Shown: positions 41,804 to 50,509 of the stretch, one piece after another
How the letters are laid out: every line of letters begins with the position of its first letter
Numbering within the stretch: the stretch's first letter is position 1
Source: Thermonema lapsum
Lineage (GTDB): Bacteria; Bacteroidota; Bacteroidia; Cytophagales; Thermonemataceae
Assembly: GCF_011761635.1 (NCBI RefSeq)
Contig: NZ_JAASRN010000002.1
Location: forward strand, 434,001-498,000
Direction: 5' to 3'
DNA: 64,000 nucleotides
The notes under the pieces: model-generated
What the model saw: only the letters and a program-made list of their open reading frames with translations
Database searches by the model: none
Told to the model about the DNA's origin: nothing
Translations under genes and position numbers: made by a program

Positions 41804-43450
41804 TTAGGTTTGTATCACCCCCACATTGAAGCGCTTGTTGATAGGGGCATGATTGGCTGCTTCAATGCCCATAGAAATGACCTTACGGGTTTCGAGCGGG
41901 TCAATGATGCCATCGACCCACAAGCGGGCTGCCGCATAGTAAGGCGACAGCTGTTCGTTATATATGGTGGTAATTTCTTCGAGCAGTTGCTTTTCTTCTT
42001 CCGGGCTTATTTCTTTGCCTTTGGCTTTGAGCGATGCCACTTTGATTTGCAATAATGTTTTGGCAGCCGATGCCCCACTCATCACAGCTATTTGGGCAGT
42101 AGGCCAAGCGTAAATCAAACGCGGGTCATAGGCTTTGCCACACATGGCATAGTTACCGGCTCCATAAGAGTTACCCACGATGATGGTAAATTTAGGCACT
42201 ACGGAATTGGCTACGGCATTCACCATTTTGGCGCCATCTTTGATGATACCGCCATGCTCAGAGCGGCTGCCCACCATGAAACCGGTAACGTCCTGCAAAA
42301 ACACCAAAGGGATTTGCTGCTGGTTACAAAGCATAACAAAACGGGCAGCTTTGTCGGCAGAATCAGAGTAAATAACGCCTCCCATTTGCATTTCGCCTTT
42401 CTTGGATTTGACCATAGAGCGCTGATTGGCAACGATACCCACCGCCCAACCATCAATACGGGCACGAGCGCAAATCACTGTCTGCCCGTAGAGGGGTTTG
42501 TACTCTTCAAATTCAGAATTATCGACCAGCCGTTTGATGATTTCGCGCATGTCGTAGGGTTTCACGCGGTCGGCAGGCAACAGGCTGTAGATTTCTTCAG
42601 GATTTTCTTTTGGTGGGGCAGGCGTTGCACGGTCAAAGCCGGCTTTTGGGAAGTGTCCCATCTTGTCCATGATTTTTTTGATGGCATCCAAGCACTCTTC
42701 ATCCGAGTCATACATGTTGTCTGTTACACCTGATATTTCGCAGTGAGTGCTTGCGCCGCCCAAGGTTTCAGCATCCACATCTTCACCAATAGAAGCTTTC
42801 ACTAAATAAGGACCGGCAAGAAAAACCGAACCCGTCCCTTTGACTATCAGGGCTTCGTCGGACATGATGGGCAAATAAGCTCCCCCTGCCACACAACTCC
42901 CCATGATGGCAGCAATTTGGGGGATTCCCTCCGCAGACATAATCGCATTGTTGCGGAAGATGCGCCCGAAGTGCTCTTTGTCAGGGAATACTTCCGCTTG
43001 CATGGGCAAATACACGCCGGCACTATCCACCAAATAGATAATGGGAATACGGTTCTCCATGGCTATTTCCTGCGCCCGCAGGTTCTTTTTGGCAGTCATG
43101 GGAAACCAAGCCCCTGCTTTTACAGTGGCATCGTTGGCAACCACAATGCACTGCCGCCCGCTCACATAACCCATGACCACCACTACACCCGCAGAGGGGC
43201 ATCCTCCTTCCTCCTCATACATACCATAGGCAGCCAAGGCACCAATCTCAAGACGAGGTTTGTCTTTGTCAAGCAAATAGTCTATGCGTTCACGGGCAGT
43301 CAATTTGCCCTGTTTGTGCTGCTTTTCAATGTTTTTTTCACCTCCTCCCAAATATATTTTCTCTAGGCGGCTTTTGAGCTGAAACAACTTTTGCTTCATT
43401 TCATCAGCATTGCGCTTCTGCTCAAGGTCGTTTGCTACTGTGTTTTTCAT
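41804..43450 (-). CDS. Acyl-CoA carboxylase beta (carboxyltransferase) subunit
   Basis: A 548-residue carboxyltransferase of the methylcrotonyl/propionyl/geranyl-CoA carboxylase group. Two crotonase-like halves are visible: the N-terminal part has GKLTARERIDYLLD, NDATVKAGAWFPMTAKKNLRAQEIA and AGVYLPMQAEVFPD, and the C-terminal part has LFLQDVTGFMVGSRSEHGGIIKDGAKMV and NSYGAGNYAMCG. It transfers CO2 from biotin to a branched or short acyl-CoA; by length and AGVYLP it is closest to methylcrotonyl-CoA carboxylase, which works in leucine breakdown. The biotin-carrying subunit is not in the window. Own promoter at 43496-43524. Confidence 0.9.
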   Translation of the reverse strand: MKNTVANDLEQKRNADEMKQKLFQLKSRLEKIYLGGGEKNIEKQHKQGKLTARERIDYLLDKDKPRLEIGALAAYGMYEEEGGCPSAGVVVVMGYVSGRQCIVVANDATVKAGAWFPMTAKKNLRAQEIAMENRIPIIYLVDSAGVYLPMQAEVFPDKEHFGRIFRNNAIMSAEGIPQIAAIMGSCVAGGAYLPIMSDEALIVKGTGSVFLAGPYLVKASIGEDVDAETLGGASTHCEISGVTDNMYDSDEECLDAIKKIMDKMGHFPKAGFDRATPAPPKENPEEIYSLLPADRVKPYDMREIIKRLVDNSEFEEYKPLYGQTVICARARIDGWAVGIVANQRSMVKSKKGEMQMGGVIYSDSADKAARFVMLCNQQQIPLVFLQDVTGFMVGSRSEHGGIIKDGAKMVNAVANSVVPKFTIIVGNSYGAGNYAMCGKAYDPRLIYAWPTAQIAVMSGASAAKTLLQIKVASLKAKGKEISPEEEKQLLEEITTIYNEQLSPYYAAARLWVDGIIDPLETRKVISMGIEAANHAPINKRFNVGVIQT

Positions 43451-43495
43451 GGTTCAGGCTATGATTGAAATTGTTTTTATACAACTTTTTCTTTT

Positions 43496-43524
43496 CAAAA
43501 TTACACAAAAACGCAATAACCCAA
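43496..43524 (-). promoter_or_regulatory. Promoter of the acyl-CoA carboxylase gene
   Basis: On the minus strand TTG (43524-43522), an 18-base spacer and TAATTTTG (43503-43496), 46 bases before the ATG. Confidence 0.55.
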
Positions 43525-43564
43525 CAAAAAAGCGTCTGGGATGGGCTGCTATGCGGGGCACGGG

Positions 43565-44449
43565 TCAATAACTTTTGTGCATGCCGACGGGAAATACTAT
43601 CAAAAAGTCAGCTTTGTTTTTGTGTTCTTCTTCAAGCTGTTTGAGCTGTTCCTGCTCTACACAGCTTATGGTCAACAGACGCACACCGGGGCGTAGGCGC
43701 TTCAGATACCAAACAATGCCCTCGTAATAGTCGGAGTGAAAGCTGCCGTGGTAGTGAATTACCTTTTTTCTTTGCGTAAGTGCCTGTGCGATAAAGTGTG
43801 CCATGGTGGCATCTTTGACTGCTTGCGCTGCTACGAAGTTGTCAGCATTCATAGCCTGTCCGTGTCCAGCGCCCATCATATCACGCATTTGACGGTAGCT
43901 TCGCAGCTCATAGTCAATGACGATGGGCAGAGGCGCCATCCACGCCTTCGCTTCGGCGGGCAGGCTTTCGAGCACCTGCAAACCACTATAGGCGACCATA
44001 TGAGCGTAGCGACGGGGTATGTTGGTTGCCCACACTGGTATTTGTTTTTCTTTTGCCCACTCTATCAAAGGGCGGTAATCCGTGTGGTAGTTGTCCCACA
44101 CCTTCGCTTCTTTAAGAAAATAGGACTCTTTGATTTGTCCGCCCAAGTATTCGTTTAATGTCAGTTGGTCGTCGGCTTCGAACATCTCCAAGCCCAAAGC
44201 ATAGGTATCAGGCAGAGCGGTAGTAAGGTCGCGCAGTAGCTCCCACTCCAGCCAATGGGCAAGGCTGTTGTTGTGTTGCTCACCAAACAAGACTACTTCG
44301 GCAGCTTCGAGCTGCTTGAGCATGGCAGCATAAGTTACTTTTTTGCCTTGAGCATCGAAAATCACATATGCCGGCTTGTCTTTGTGTTGTGCATGGGTTT
44401 GCATGAACATCAAGAGCGTTAAACACAAAATATTTGCTATGGTTTTCAT
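43565..44449 (-). CDS. ChaN-like haem-binding (Tiki superfamily) secreted protein
   Basis: A 294-residue secreted protein with a signal peptide (MKTIANILCLTLLMFMQTHA, cleaved after THA-Q). The mature part has VVLFGEQHNNSLAHWLEWELL, ALGLEMFEADDQLTLNEYL, VWATNIPRRYAHMV and a late VIHYHGSFHSDYYEGIVWYL, the conserved blocks of ChaN, with His and Tyr/Glu side chains of the haem pocket or metal site. ChaN family members bind haem or act as erythromycin-esterase-like hydrolases; the exact role is unclear. It follows recO by 24 bases on the same strand, probably co-transcribed. Confidence 0.85.
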   Translation of the reverse strand: MKTIANILCLTLLMFMQTHAQHKDKPAYVIFDAQGKKVTYAAMLKQLEAAEVVLFGEQHNNSLAHWLEWELLRDLTTALPDTYALGLEMFEADDQLTLNEYLGGQIKESYFLKEAKVWDNYHTDYRPLIEWAKEKQIPVWATNIPRRYAHMVAYSGLQVLESLPAEAKAWMAPLPIVIDYELRSYRQMRDMMGAGHGQAMNADNFVAAQAVKDATMAHFIAQALTQRKKVIHYHGSFHSDYYEGIVWYLKRLRPGVRLLTISCVEQEQLKQLEEEHKNKADFLIVFPVGMHKSY

Positions 44450-44473
44450 GGATATTTTGTTTTTTTTTACAAC

Positions 44474-45157
44474 TTACATAATCTCGCGCAAAATCGAAAG
44501 GCTGCGGATTTCATCGAAATGGGTGGTATGCTCACTGATAAGAAAAAGCAGGGCTTCGAGCAAATGACGGCGTTGTGTGGTATCAAGGGGCAACTCTTGT
44601 GGCGGAGCCGCTGCCCGCAATAGACGAAGGAAGTGCGCTGTGGCTGCATCGAAATGGTAAGGGGTTTGTTCGTTCAGCTCTTGCAACAGACGTTCTTCAT
44701 GGGGTGGCATCAAGCCCATGCAATCGAGGTAATGCAGCAAAAACCAAAGGGCATAAGCCCGCACAGAGGCAGTAGCCTCCAGCTTGAGCAAAGCTTCATG
44801 TATGAAGTCGAACATAGCATGGTCGGGTGTTTCTTCTTTGCGTGTTTTATAGAGCAGTTCCGCCATAAAATACAGCACAGATATTTTTGCAGGCTGCGCC
44901 AACTGCTGCATGGACAACCACAAGGGAAAAGCCTCTTTGAGTCGCCCCAAGCCCCCGCTCTGTTTGGGCAAATACAACACTGCCTCCAGCAAACTCATAT
45001 GTTGAAACCATCCCATAGGAAATGAGGGGGTAGCTTTCCGCACACCATTGACCACCAAAGATAATCTGCCATGTTCCCGGCTATAGGTATGCACAATCAA
45101 GGAAGATTCTCTATATTTCAGCGTATGAAGAACAATCGTCCGAGTTTTGCTTAACAT
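44474..45157 (-). CDS. recO: DNA repair protein RecO
   Basis: Loads RecA on gapped DNA with RecR and anneals single strands. The 227-residue protein opens MLSKTRTIVLHTLKYRESSLIVHTYSREHGRLSLVVNGVRK, the OB-fold N domain, and has a helical C-terminal part. No zinc-binding Cys cluster is present, which is usual in Bacteroidota. The start codon overlaps that of the divergent triple-thioredoxin gene within a CATG. The ChaN-like gene is downstream by 24 bases. Confidence 0.92.
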   Translation of the reverse strand: MLSKTRTIVLHTLKYRESSLIVHTYSREHGRLSLVVNGVRKATPSFPMGWFQHMSLLEAVLYLPKQSGGLGRLKEAFPLWLSMQQLAQPAKISVLYFMAELLYKTRKEETPDHAMFDFIHEALLKLEATASVRAYALWFLLHYLDCMGLMPPHEERLLQELNEQTPYHFDAATAHFLRLLRAAAPPQELPLDTTQRRHLLEALLFLISEHTTHFDEIRSLSILREIM

Positions 45158-46214
45158 GCCTTGGCTGTTATTGGTGCTTGAATGCTGCTTTCTGTGCTTA
45201 TGTGGCTTTAGCGCTTGGTCGCAGGAAGTAAAGCTATCAAAAAAATACCATCTGGTGCATTTGTACCGCGAAGGCTGTGTGCCCTGTGCACAACTGGACA
45301 GCCTTCTGGGCGGGTGGGTGTCTGCACAAGACAGTTTACTCTACGAGAAAAGGCACTATGCCCACGAAACTGTGCCCTCTGGACAGCTGCCTGCCTTGCT
45401 GCTTTATGCGCCCGATGGCAGCTTAAAGTGGCAAAAAAGCGGCTTCCGGGCATATGAATGGGCAAGGCAGATGCAAACGCAGGCTTTGGAAAAGCGCATG
45501 CTTGCGCGCTACGACTCGGCAAGTGTCGCCATGCCGCGAGAATGGCAAGAAGTACTCAAAATTGCTAAACGCAGTGGGCAGCTTTTGTTAGTATGGCTTA
45601 CACATGCCGAGTGCTACGCCTGCAAGCGCCTGTTTGTAGAAACATGGTTAGAAGACTCTTTGCGACTTCGTCTGCAGCCTTATTTCACACCTTATTTGGC
45701 AGATATTTCACAGTTTTCGAGCCGCCCGCTACGCGCTCTGTTGCACTACCGCTCTTTGCCCGCTTTGTTTATTGTGAACACCAAAGAGCGCAAACAAGCC
45801 GAAATAGCAGGGTATCTGCCCGCTCCTTTGCTTACGGACAGCTTGCTCAGTACCTTAAATAACTTGGATGCCGCCGCTTTGTTCGACTATGAACAACATT
45901 ACCGAGCAGCGCTGCGGAAAGCCAAAAACAACCAATACCGCTTGATTTGGGCAGTCATTGCTGAAAAAGATTGCGCTTCCTGCCAAGAGATATTCGAGCA
46001 ATATGTACAATACCCTCCCTTGCGTACCTGGAGTCGCCGCCATGCCATTGCCGGCTATTTCCTATTTCGTCAGCTGCCCGAACGCTACAAGCTGCGTTTC
46101 TTCAATGAAGAAACTCCTTTTGTTTTGCTGCTCAGCCCGGAAGGCAACATCATAGAGCACTTCGCACCTTGCCCCCCGCCCGCTGCCTTATACGACCGCC
46201 TGCTTCAGCATTGA
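45156..46214 (+). CDS. Secreted protein with three thioredoxin-like repeats
   Basis: A 352-residue protein with a signal peptide (MPWLLLVLECCFLCLCGFS, cut near SAWSQ). The rest is three units in a row, each with a CxxC site: CVPC (41-44), CYAC (153-156) and CASC (273-276), and each followed after about 40-55 residues by a Pro strand: LPALLLYAPDG, LPALFIVNTKE and TPFVLLLSPEG. The pattern is that of thioredoxin folds, where the Pro precedes the active site in space. Single Trx-like lipoproteins are common in Bacteroidota, a triple is not. It may reduce or isomerise envelope disulfides. Its ATG (45156) overlaps the recO ATG, so the promoter must lie in recO. A TTG at 45147 would be an alternative start. 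Confidence 0.78.
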   Translation: MPWLLLVLECCFLCLCGFSAWSQEVKLSKKYHLVHLYREGCVPCAQLDSLLGGWVSAQDSLLYEKRHYAHETVPSGQLPALLLYAPDGSLKWQKSGFRAYEWARQMQTQALEKRMLARYDSASVAMPREWQEVLKIAKRSGQLLLVWLTHAECYACKRLFVETWLEDSLRLRLQPYFTPYLADISQFSSRPLRALLHYRSLPALFIVNTKERKQAEIAGYLPAPLLTDSLLSTLNNLDAAALFDYEQHYRAALRKAKNNQYRLIWAVIAEKDCASCQEIFEQYVQYPPLRTWSRRHAIAGYFLFRQLPERYKLRFFNEETPFVLLLSPEGNIIEHFAPCPPPAALYDRLLQH

Positions 46215-46284
46215 TAAGTTTCCGTGCAGTCTTTCATTCTACTTTATTTGCGATATTTGCTAATTCGAACACAATAAAACAGTT

Positions 46285-47328
46285 ATGTTGGAAAGTCCGT
46301 CGATACAAACCGATACAGTCAAAGCGCTGCAAGAATTTCTATCGGCTCCCAAAAAGGTAGCTATTACCATGCACCACAACCCCGACGCCGATGCCTTAGG
46401 CTCTGCCTTAGGGCTGGCACGCTACCTGAAAAAGAAAGGGCATCAGCCCACCGTCATCAGCCCCAGCGTGTATCCTGCCTTTTTGGAATGGCTACCCCAA
46501 GAAAACGAAGTGATTGTTTTTGAAGAAAGCAAGACAGAAGAAATCAAACAAATCATTGATAGTTGCGATTTGGTGGCATACCTCGACTTTTCGGTACCTT
46601 CCCGCATGGAAGCTCTGGAGCCACTGTTTTGTAGCGTAGATAAGCCCAGCTTGCTGCTTGACCACCACATTGCCCCCAGCATGAAAGGTACCTTTCATTT
46701 TTGGGACCAAGAAGCTGCGGCAACCGCCCAACTGGTCTATCGCCTAATAGCTGCCATGGGCGACCTGCCTTTACTCGACCCCCACATTGGCGAAGCTATC
46801 TACGCCGGCATAGTTACCGACACCGGCTCGTTCAAGTACCCTTCAACCAGCCGCGAAGTACACGAAATAGCCGGGCATCTGATAGACATAGGCGTGCCCA
46901 CCTCCACCATCCATTACCGGATTTATGACAACAACTCAGAAAATCGCCTCCGGCTGCTGGGGTATTTGTTATCGGAAAAACTACGGGTATTGCCAGAACT
47001 GCGTACTGCCTATTTTACACTGAGCGCCGAAGAGCAAGAGCGTTTCTCCTCAGAAAAGGGCGATACCGAAGGTTTTGTAAACTACGCCCTTTCTATTCGC
47101 AACATTGTCTTTGCAGCCATCTTCATGGAGAAAGAAGGAAAAACAAAAATATCGTTCCGTTCCATTGGCGACTTCCCCGTGAACGAGTTTGCCCAAGCAC
47201 ATTTTAATGGTGGCGGACACAAAAATGCTGCCGGCGGAGCTTCTTACGCCTCTCTCGAAGAAACCGAAAAATTATTTTTAAGTTTGTTACCGAAATATAA
47301 AGAACAATTATTAACCGTTAAAAGATAA
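46285..47328 (+). CDS. nrnA: DHH/DHHA1 phosphoesterase, NrnA-like
   Basis: Degrades short oligoribonucleotides (nanoRNA) or dephosphorylates pAp. The 347-residue protein has the metal-binding motifs of the DHH group: MHHNPDADALGSALGLARYL (motif I), AYLDFSVPSRM (motif II), LLDHHIAP (motif III, DHH), TDTGSFKYPSTS (motif IV), then the DHHA1 domain with NGGGHKNAAGG. Two FKBP lipoprotein genes follow at 7 and 3 bases, then rdgB, so it heads a tight operon. In Flavobacteriia an NrnA gene is also found beside the GldI lipoprotein, which gives the neighbourhood meaning; I recall this from general knowledge and could not check it. Confidence 0.92.
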   Translation: MLESPSIQTDTVKALQEFLSAPKKVAITMHHNPDADALGSALGLARYLKKKGHQPTVISPSVYPAFLEWLPQENEVIVFEESKTEEIKQIIDSCDLVAYLDFSVPSRMEALEPLFCSVDKPSLLLDHHIAPSMKGTFHFWDQEAAATAQLVYRLIAAMGDLPLLDPHIGEAIYAGIVTDTGSFKYPSTSREVHEIAGHLIDIGVPTSTIHYRIYDNNSENRLRLLGYLLSEKLRVLPELRTAYFTLSAEEQERFSSEKGDTEGFVNYALSIRNIVFAAIFMEKEGKTKISFRSIGDFPVNEFAQAHFNGGGHKNAAGGASYASLEETEKLFLSLLPKYKEQLLTVKR

Positions 47329-47335
47329 AAACCTT

Positions 47336-48244
47336 ATGACCCACTCTCGTTTCTCATGGCTAAGCATGCTTTTGTTGACGGTTCTCTTTTCGAGCTGCAA
47401 AGAGAACATAGAAAAACTCCCCTCTGGTGTGCGCTACCAAGTATTGCGCAGTAACCCAGACTCCACGCTCATCACCGATGGCAGTCTGGTGTCGTTTCAT
47501 TTGCAAGTAAAAGGCACCACACGTAAAGGCGAAGACACCCTCTTGCAGACTACCTATCCCAACACACCTATCCTCTACCGCCTCATTGTCAACCCACCTA
47601 AAGGTTCCTTTTTAGAGCCGTTTTTGAAACTGCACAATGGCGACAGCGCCCGTATTTGGGTACCTCTGGATTCCGTGGTCAAGCAAATCGGTATGTCGGA
47701 ACCTCCCGAATACCTTATGCCCGGCAGTGAGATAGAATATGTCGTCAGCATCTTGGATGTCAAAACACAAGACTACTTTAAAAAGCAATTTGAGGAAATG
47801 GAGCAAAAACAGCGCGCTCAAGTAGAAGCCACCGAGCGTGCTCAAATACGCGAATATCTCAAAAAGAATGGCTTCACTGCCGACTCCACAAAAAACGGTT
47901 TGTATTACATCAAAGAAAAACAAACCGAAGGACCAACTGCCCAGCCGGGCGACATAGTAAGCGTGTATTACTCTTTACAGCTGCTTTCTAAACCCGACAC
48001 CCTCATCGAGTCCAACAAAGATGCGCAACCTTTTGAATTTGTGCTGGGCAAGGGCGAGGTAATCAAAGGATGGGACGAAGGCATTGCCCTTTTCCGTAAA
48101 GGCGAAAAAGGCAAACTGATTATTCCTTCTTACTTAGGTTACGGCTCAAGGCAAATGGGCAAAGCCATTCCACCCAACTCCATCCTTATTTTCGATGTAG
48201 AAGTAGTGGATGTGCGGAAAGAAAATAAAATAAAGAAAGAATAA
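47336..48244 (+). CDS. FKBP-type peptidyl-prolyl isomerase lipoprotein (GldI-like)
   Basis: A 302-residue lipoprotein (LFSSC, Cys21). Two FKBP-fold halves: a degenerate N-terminal one (about 30-145, GVRYQVLRSNPD to VSILDVKTQ) and a C-terminal one (about 180-298) with YYIKEK, GDIVSVYYSLQLL, VLGKGEVIKGWDEGIALFRKGEKGKLIIPSYLGYG and IPPNSILIFDVEVVDV, the FKBP core. It should help fold envelope proteins. The layout matches GldI of flavobacteria, a lipoprotein PPIase needed for gliding. Followed after 3 bases by a second protein of the same build. Confidence 0.85.
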   Translation: MTHSRFSWLSMLLLTVLFSSCKENIEKLPSGVRYQVLRSNPDSTLITDGSLVSFHLQVKGTTRKGEDTLLQTTYPNTPILYRLIVNPPKGSFLEPFLKLHNGDSARIWVPLDSVVKQIGMSEPPEYLMPGSEIEYVVSILDVKTQDYFKKQFEEMEQKQRAQVEATERAQIREYLKKNGFTADSTKNGLYYIKEKQTEGPTAQPGDIVSVYYSLQLLSKPDTLIESNKDAQPFEFVLGKGEVIKGWDEGIALFRKGEKGKLIIPSYLGYGSRQMGKAIPPNSILIFDVEVVDVRKENKIKKE

Positions 48245-48247
48245 ACC

Positions 48248-49198
48248 ATGAAGCGAGTCTGTATAGCAATCAGCCTGCTGACGCTCCTTAGTCTGAGCGC
48301 ATGCAAAAATAAGAACGAGCAAGCAGAGTTTCTGGCAAGAAAACTCAAAGAAAACGAAAGCATTATTCAGCAATACATTGCCGACAAGGGGCTGCAAATG
48401 CAAAAAACCGAAAACGGCATTTATTACCTCATTGAAGGCACCCCCACCAGCAATGAACAAGCCAATGACTCTTTATGCCATCATGTTTTCGTTCAATACG
48501 AAACGTATCTCCTACCCTACGAAACCCTGATTGACGACCGCTACAAGCGTGGCGGCAACGATACCTTGCGCTTTCCTTACAACACCAACTATGCCTACAA
48601 TACCCTGATACTTCCTATTGGCATCAGCCAAATGGTGGACTTGATGAAGCCGGGACAAAGCGGCATTTTCCTTACCAACTATCTGCGCGGCTATGGCGAA
48701 CGGGGCACGCCATTTATGCCGCCCTACTCTCCCATACGTGTAGATTTGGAACTAAAAGCTCTAAAAACGGATGCCCAACTTATCGATGACTACATTGCCC
48801 GCAAAGCTTATAGCGGCGTGATAGAGCTGGAAAAAGGCGTAAAATATCTGCGTATCATAGCCCCCCCCGATGGCGCCGAACAAGTAGGCGATTCCGTCAA
48901 TGTAGTCGTGGACTATACCCTCCGCTCTATTGAAGACAAAACCTATGACAGCAACAGCGATTTTAGGTTTTTTCTCTTTCCGCGTAATAAAAACCAAACA
49001 GACAGCAATGACCCCATAAGCCGAAGCACCGTGATAGAAGGCTGGCAGATAGGTGTTTCACAAATGCATGTAGGCGAGCGAGGTATTTTGTTTATCCCCT
49101 CATCTGTGGCATATGGTAAAAAAGGAAGTGGTGCCATTCCCCCTTATGAACCTCTTATCTTTGAAATAGAAGTAAAAAACCGCATCCTGCCCGAATAA
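48248..49198 (+). CDS. FKBP-type peptidyl-prolyl isomerase lipoprotein (second copy)
   Basis: A 316-residue lipoprotein (LSLSAC, Cys19) with two FKBP-like domains: about 40-175 (NGIYYLIEG to IRVDLELKAL, with MKPGQSGIFLTNYLRGYG) and about 190-315 (KGVKYLRIIAPP, VIEGWQIGVSQMHVGERGILFIPSSVAYG, IPPYEPLIFEIEVK). The aromatic active-site residues are partly exchanged in the first domain, so only the second may be catalytic. It is a tandem relative of the upstream gene (3 bases between) and its TAA overlaps the rdgB start as TAATG. Confidence 0.83.
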   Translation: MKRVCIAISLLTLLSLSACKNKNEQAEFLARKLKENESIIQQYIADKGLQMQKTENGIYYLIEGTPTSNEQANDSLCHHVFVQYETYLLPYETLIDDRYKRGGNDTLRFPYNTNYAYNTLILPIGISQMVDLMKPGQSGIFLTNYLRGYGERGTPFMPPYSPIRVDLELKALKTDAQLIDDYIARKAYSGVIELEKGVKYLRIIAPPDGAEQVGDSVNVVVDYTLRSIEDKTYDSNSDFRFFLFPRNKNQTDSNDPISRSTVIEGWQIGVSQMHVGERGILFIPSSVAYGKKGSGAIPPYEPLIFEIEVKNRILPE

Positions 49199-49794
49199 TG
49201 GAAACCCTTTGTTTCGCTACCCACAATGCAAACAAACTAAAGGAAGTTCAAAAGCTTTTTCAGGAAGCAGGACTTCCTTTTTCGCTGCTTAGCTTAGACG
49301 ACATAGGTTGCACCGAAGACATTGCCGAAACTGCAAGCACCCTCGAAGGCAATGCCCTACTCAAAGCCCGCCATGTGTGGCAACACTATAAAATACCGGT
49401 TTTTTCCGACGATACGGGCTTGGAAGTAGTCGCTCTGCAGGGGGCTCCCGGTGTGTACTCGGCACGCTACGCGGGTCCTCAAAAAAACGACCAAGACAAC
49501 ATAAAAAAATTACTTGCAGAACTGCAAGGCATCAAAAACCGGCAAGCACGCTTCCGCACCTGTATTGCCTTCATCGATGCCGAAGGACAAGAACACCTCT
49601 TTGAAGGCATCGTAGAAGGGAGAATCACAGAAACACCCCGCGGTGCAGAAGGTTTTGGTTATGACCCGGTCTTCTGCCCCGAAGGTGAAAAACGCACTTT
49701 TGCGGAAATGTCATTGCAAGAAAAAAATGAAATAAGCCACCGTGCCAGGGCATTCCAAGCTTTTTTCCAATGGCTTCGCATACAGGTTTCATAA
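49198..49794 (+). CDS. rdgB: Non-canonical purine NTP pyrophosphatase (RdgB/HAM1)
   Basis: Hydrolyses dITP, ITP and XTP to monophosphates, cleaning the nucleotide pool. The 198-residue protein has the N-terminal ATHNANKLKEVQ, the substrate region FSDDTGLEVVALQGAPGVYSARYAG, GFGYDPVF and the C-terminal SHRARAF, all standard. The start codon overlaps the stop of the FKBP gene (TAATG), so translation is coupled. A lipoprotein gene follows after 76 bases. Confidence 0.95.
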   Translation: METLCFATHNANKLKEVQKLFQEAGLPFSLLSLDDIGCTEDIAETASTLEGNALLKARHVWQHYKIPVFSDDTGLEVVALQGAPGVYSARYAGPQKNDQDNIKKLLAELQGIKNRQARFRTCIAFIDAEGQEHLFEGIVEGRITETPRGAEGFGYDPVFCPEGEKRTFAEMSLQEKNEISHRARAFQAFFQWLRIQVS

Positions 49795-49870
49795 AATCTT
49801 TTATTAACACAATAGTTTGGCATCAAAAATGTGTATAATACTAAGTGTCGAACATCAAACGAAAATAGTT

Positions 49871-50449
49871 ATGAAAAGGGGCATCTATTTAAGCGTATTT
49901 CTATTGAGTGGCATGCTGCTCTTCAGCGCATGTAAGAAAAAAGCAACTTTGCCACCCGACGAAAAAGAAGTGATTGTGCCTTGCTCCGGTCCTGAATACT
50001 GGACCAACAAAGAGGTCTTCCGTGCCAATGCAATCGGCGAGAGCTACGACCAAATGACTGCCAAAAAGAAAGCACTGAGCAACGCTCGCGCCGAATTGGC
50101 TGCCAGCATATCTACCGTTTTGAAAGGAGTTACTGACAACTACGTAAACTCACGTGAGTTTAACAACCGCGAAGAAGTAGAAGAACGCTACGAAAGCTTG
50201 AACCGCGAAGTAGTGAATCAAGAGCTGAACGGTATTCGCACCATCTGTGAAAAGCAGGTAAAAACCCAAGAAGGTAAATACAAAACCTATATAGCCATTG
50301 AGTTGGCTTCTGAAAAACTGCTGGAAGCTTACAACGAGCGCATGCAAAAACTTTCGCGCGAAGAGCGTATGCGCATCGACTATGACTACGAAAAATTTAA
50401 GCAGACTTTCGACAGAGAAATGGAAAAATTCAGTCAAAGCAGACCCTGA
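49871..50449 (+). CDS. LPP20-like lipoprotein (short)
   Basis: A 192-residue lipoprotein (LLFSAC, Cys21). It contains the LPP20 order: a Cys-containing N-terminal strand (IVPCSGPEYW), FRANAIGESYDQMTAKKKALSNARAELAASI, a helix to NREVVNQELNGI and the strand KYKTYIAIELASEKL, then a charged helix with ERMRIDYDYEKFKQTFD. It is a short relative of the protein at 21836-23221. I take the ATG at 49871, which starts the signal sequence; an upstream reading from 49817 adds residues that do not fit. It ends at a clear terminator; the gap to rdgB lacks one, so it may belong to the nrnA unit. Confidence 0.75.
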   Translation: MKRGIYLSVFLLSGMLLFSACKKKATLPPDEKEVIVPCSGPEYWTNKEVFRANAIGESYDQMTAKKKALSNARAELAASISTVLKGVTDNYVNSREFNNREEVEERYESLNREVVNQELNGIRTICEKQVKTQEGKYKTYIAIELASEKLLEAYNERMQKLSREERMRIDYDYEKFKQTFDREMEKFSQSRP

Positions 50450-50470
50450 TTCTCCGTTTCGCCTATAAAC

Positions 50471-50508
50471 AATAAGGCTCCTCTTTGGTTGCAAAGAGAG
50501 CCTTTATT
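50471..50508 (+). terminator. Terminator after the LPP20-like gene
   Basis: AAGGCTC-x-TCTTTG and CAAAGA-x-AGCCTT form an imperfect stem of about 13 bp followed by TTATTTT, 25 bases past the stop. Confidence 0.8.
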
Positions 50509-50509
50509 T

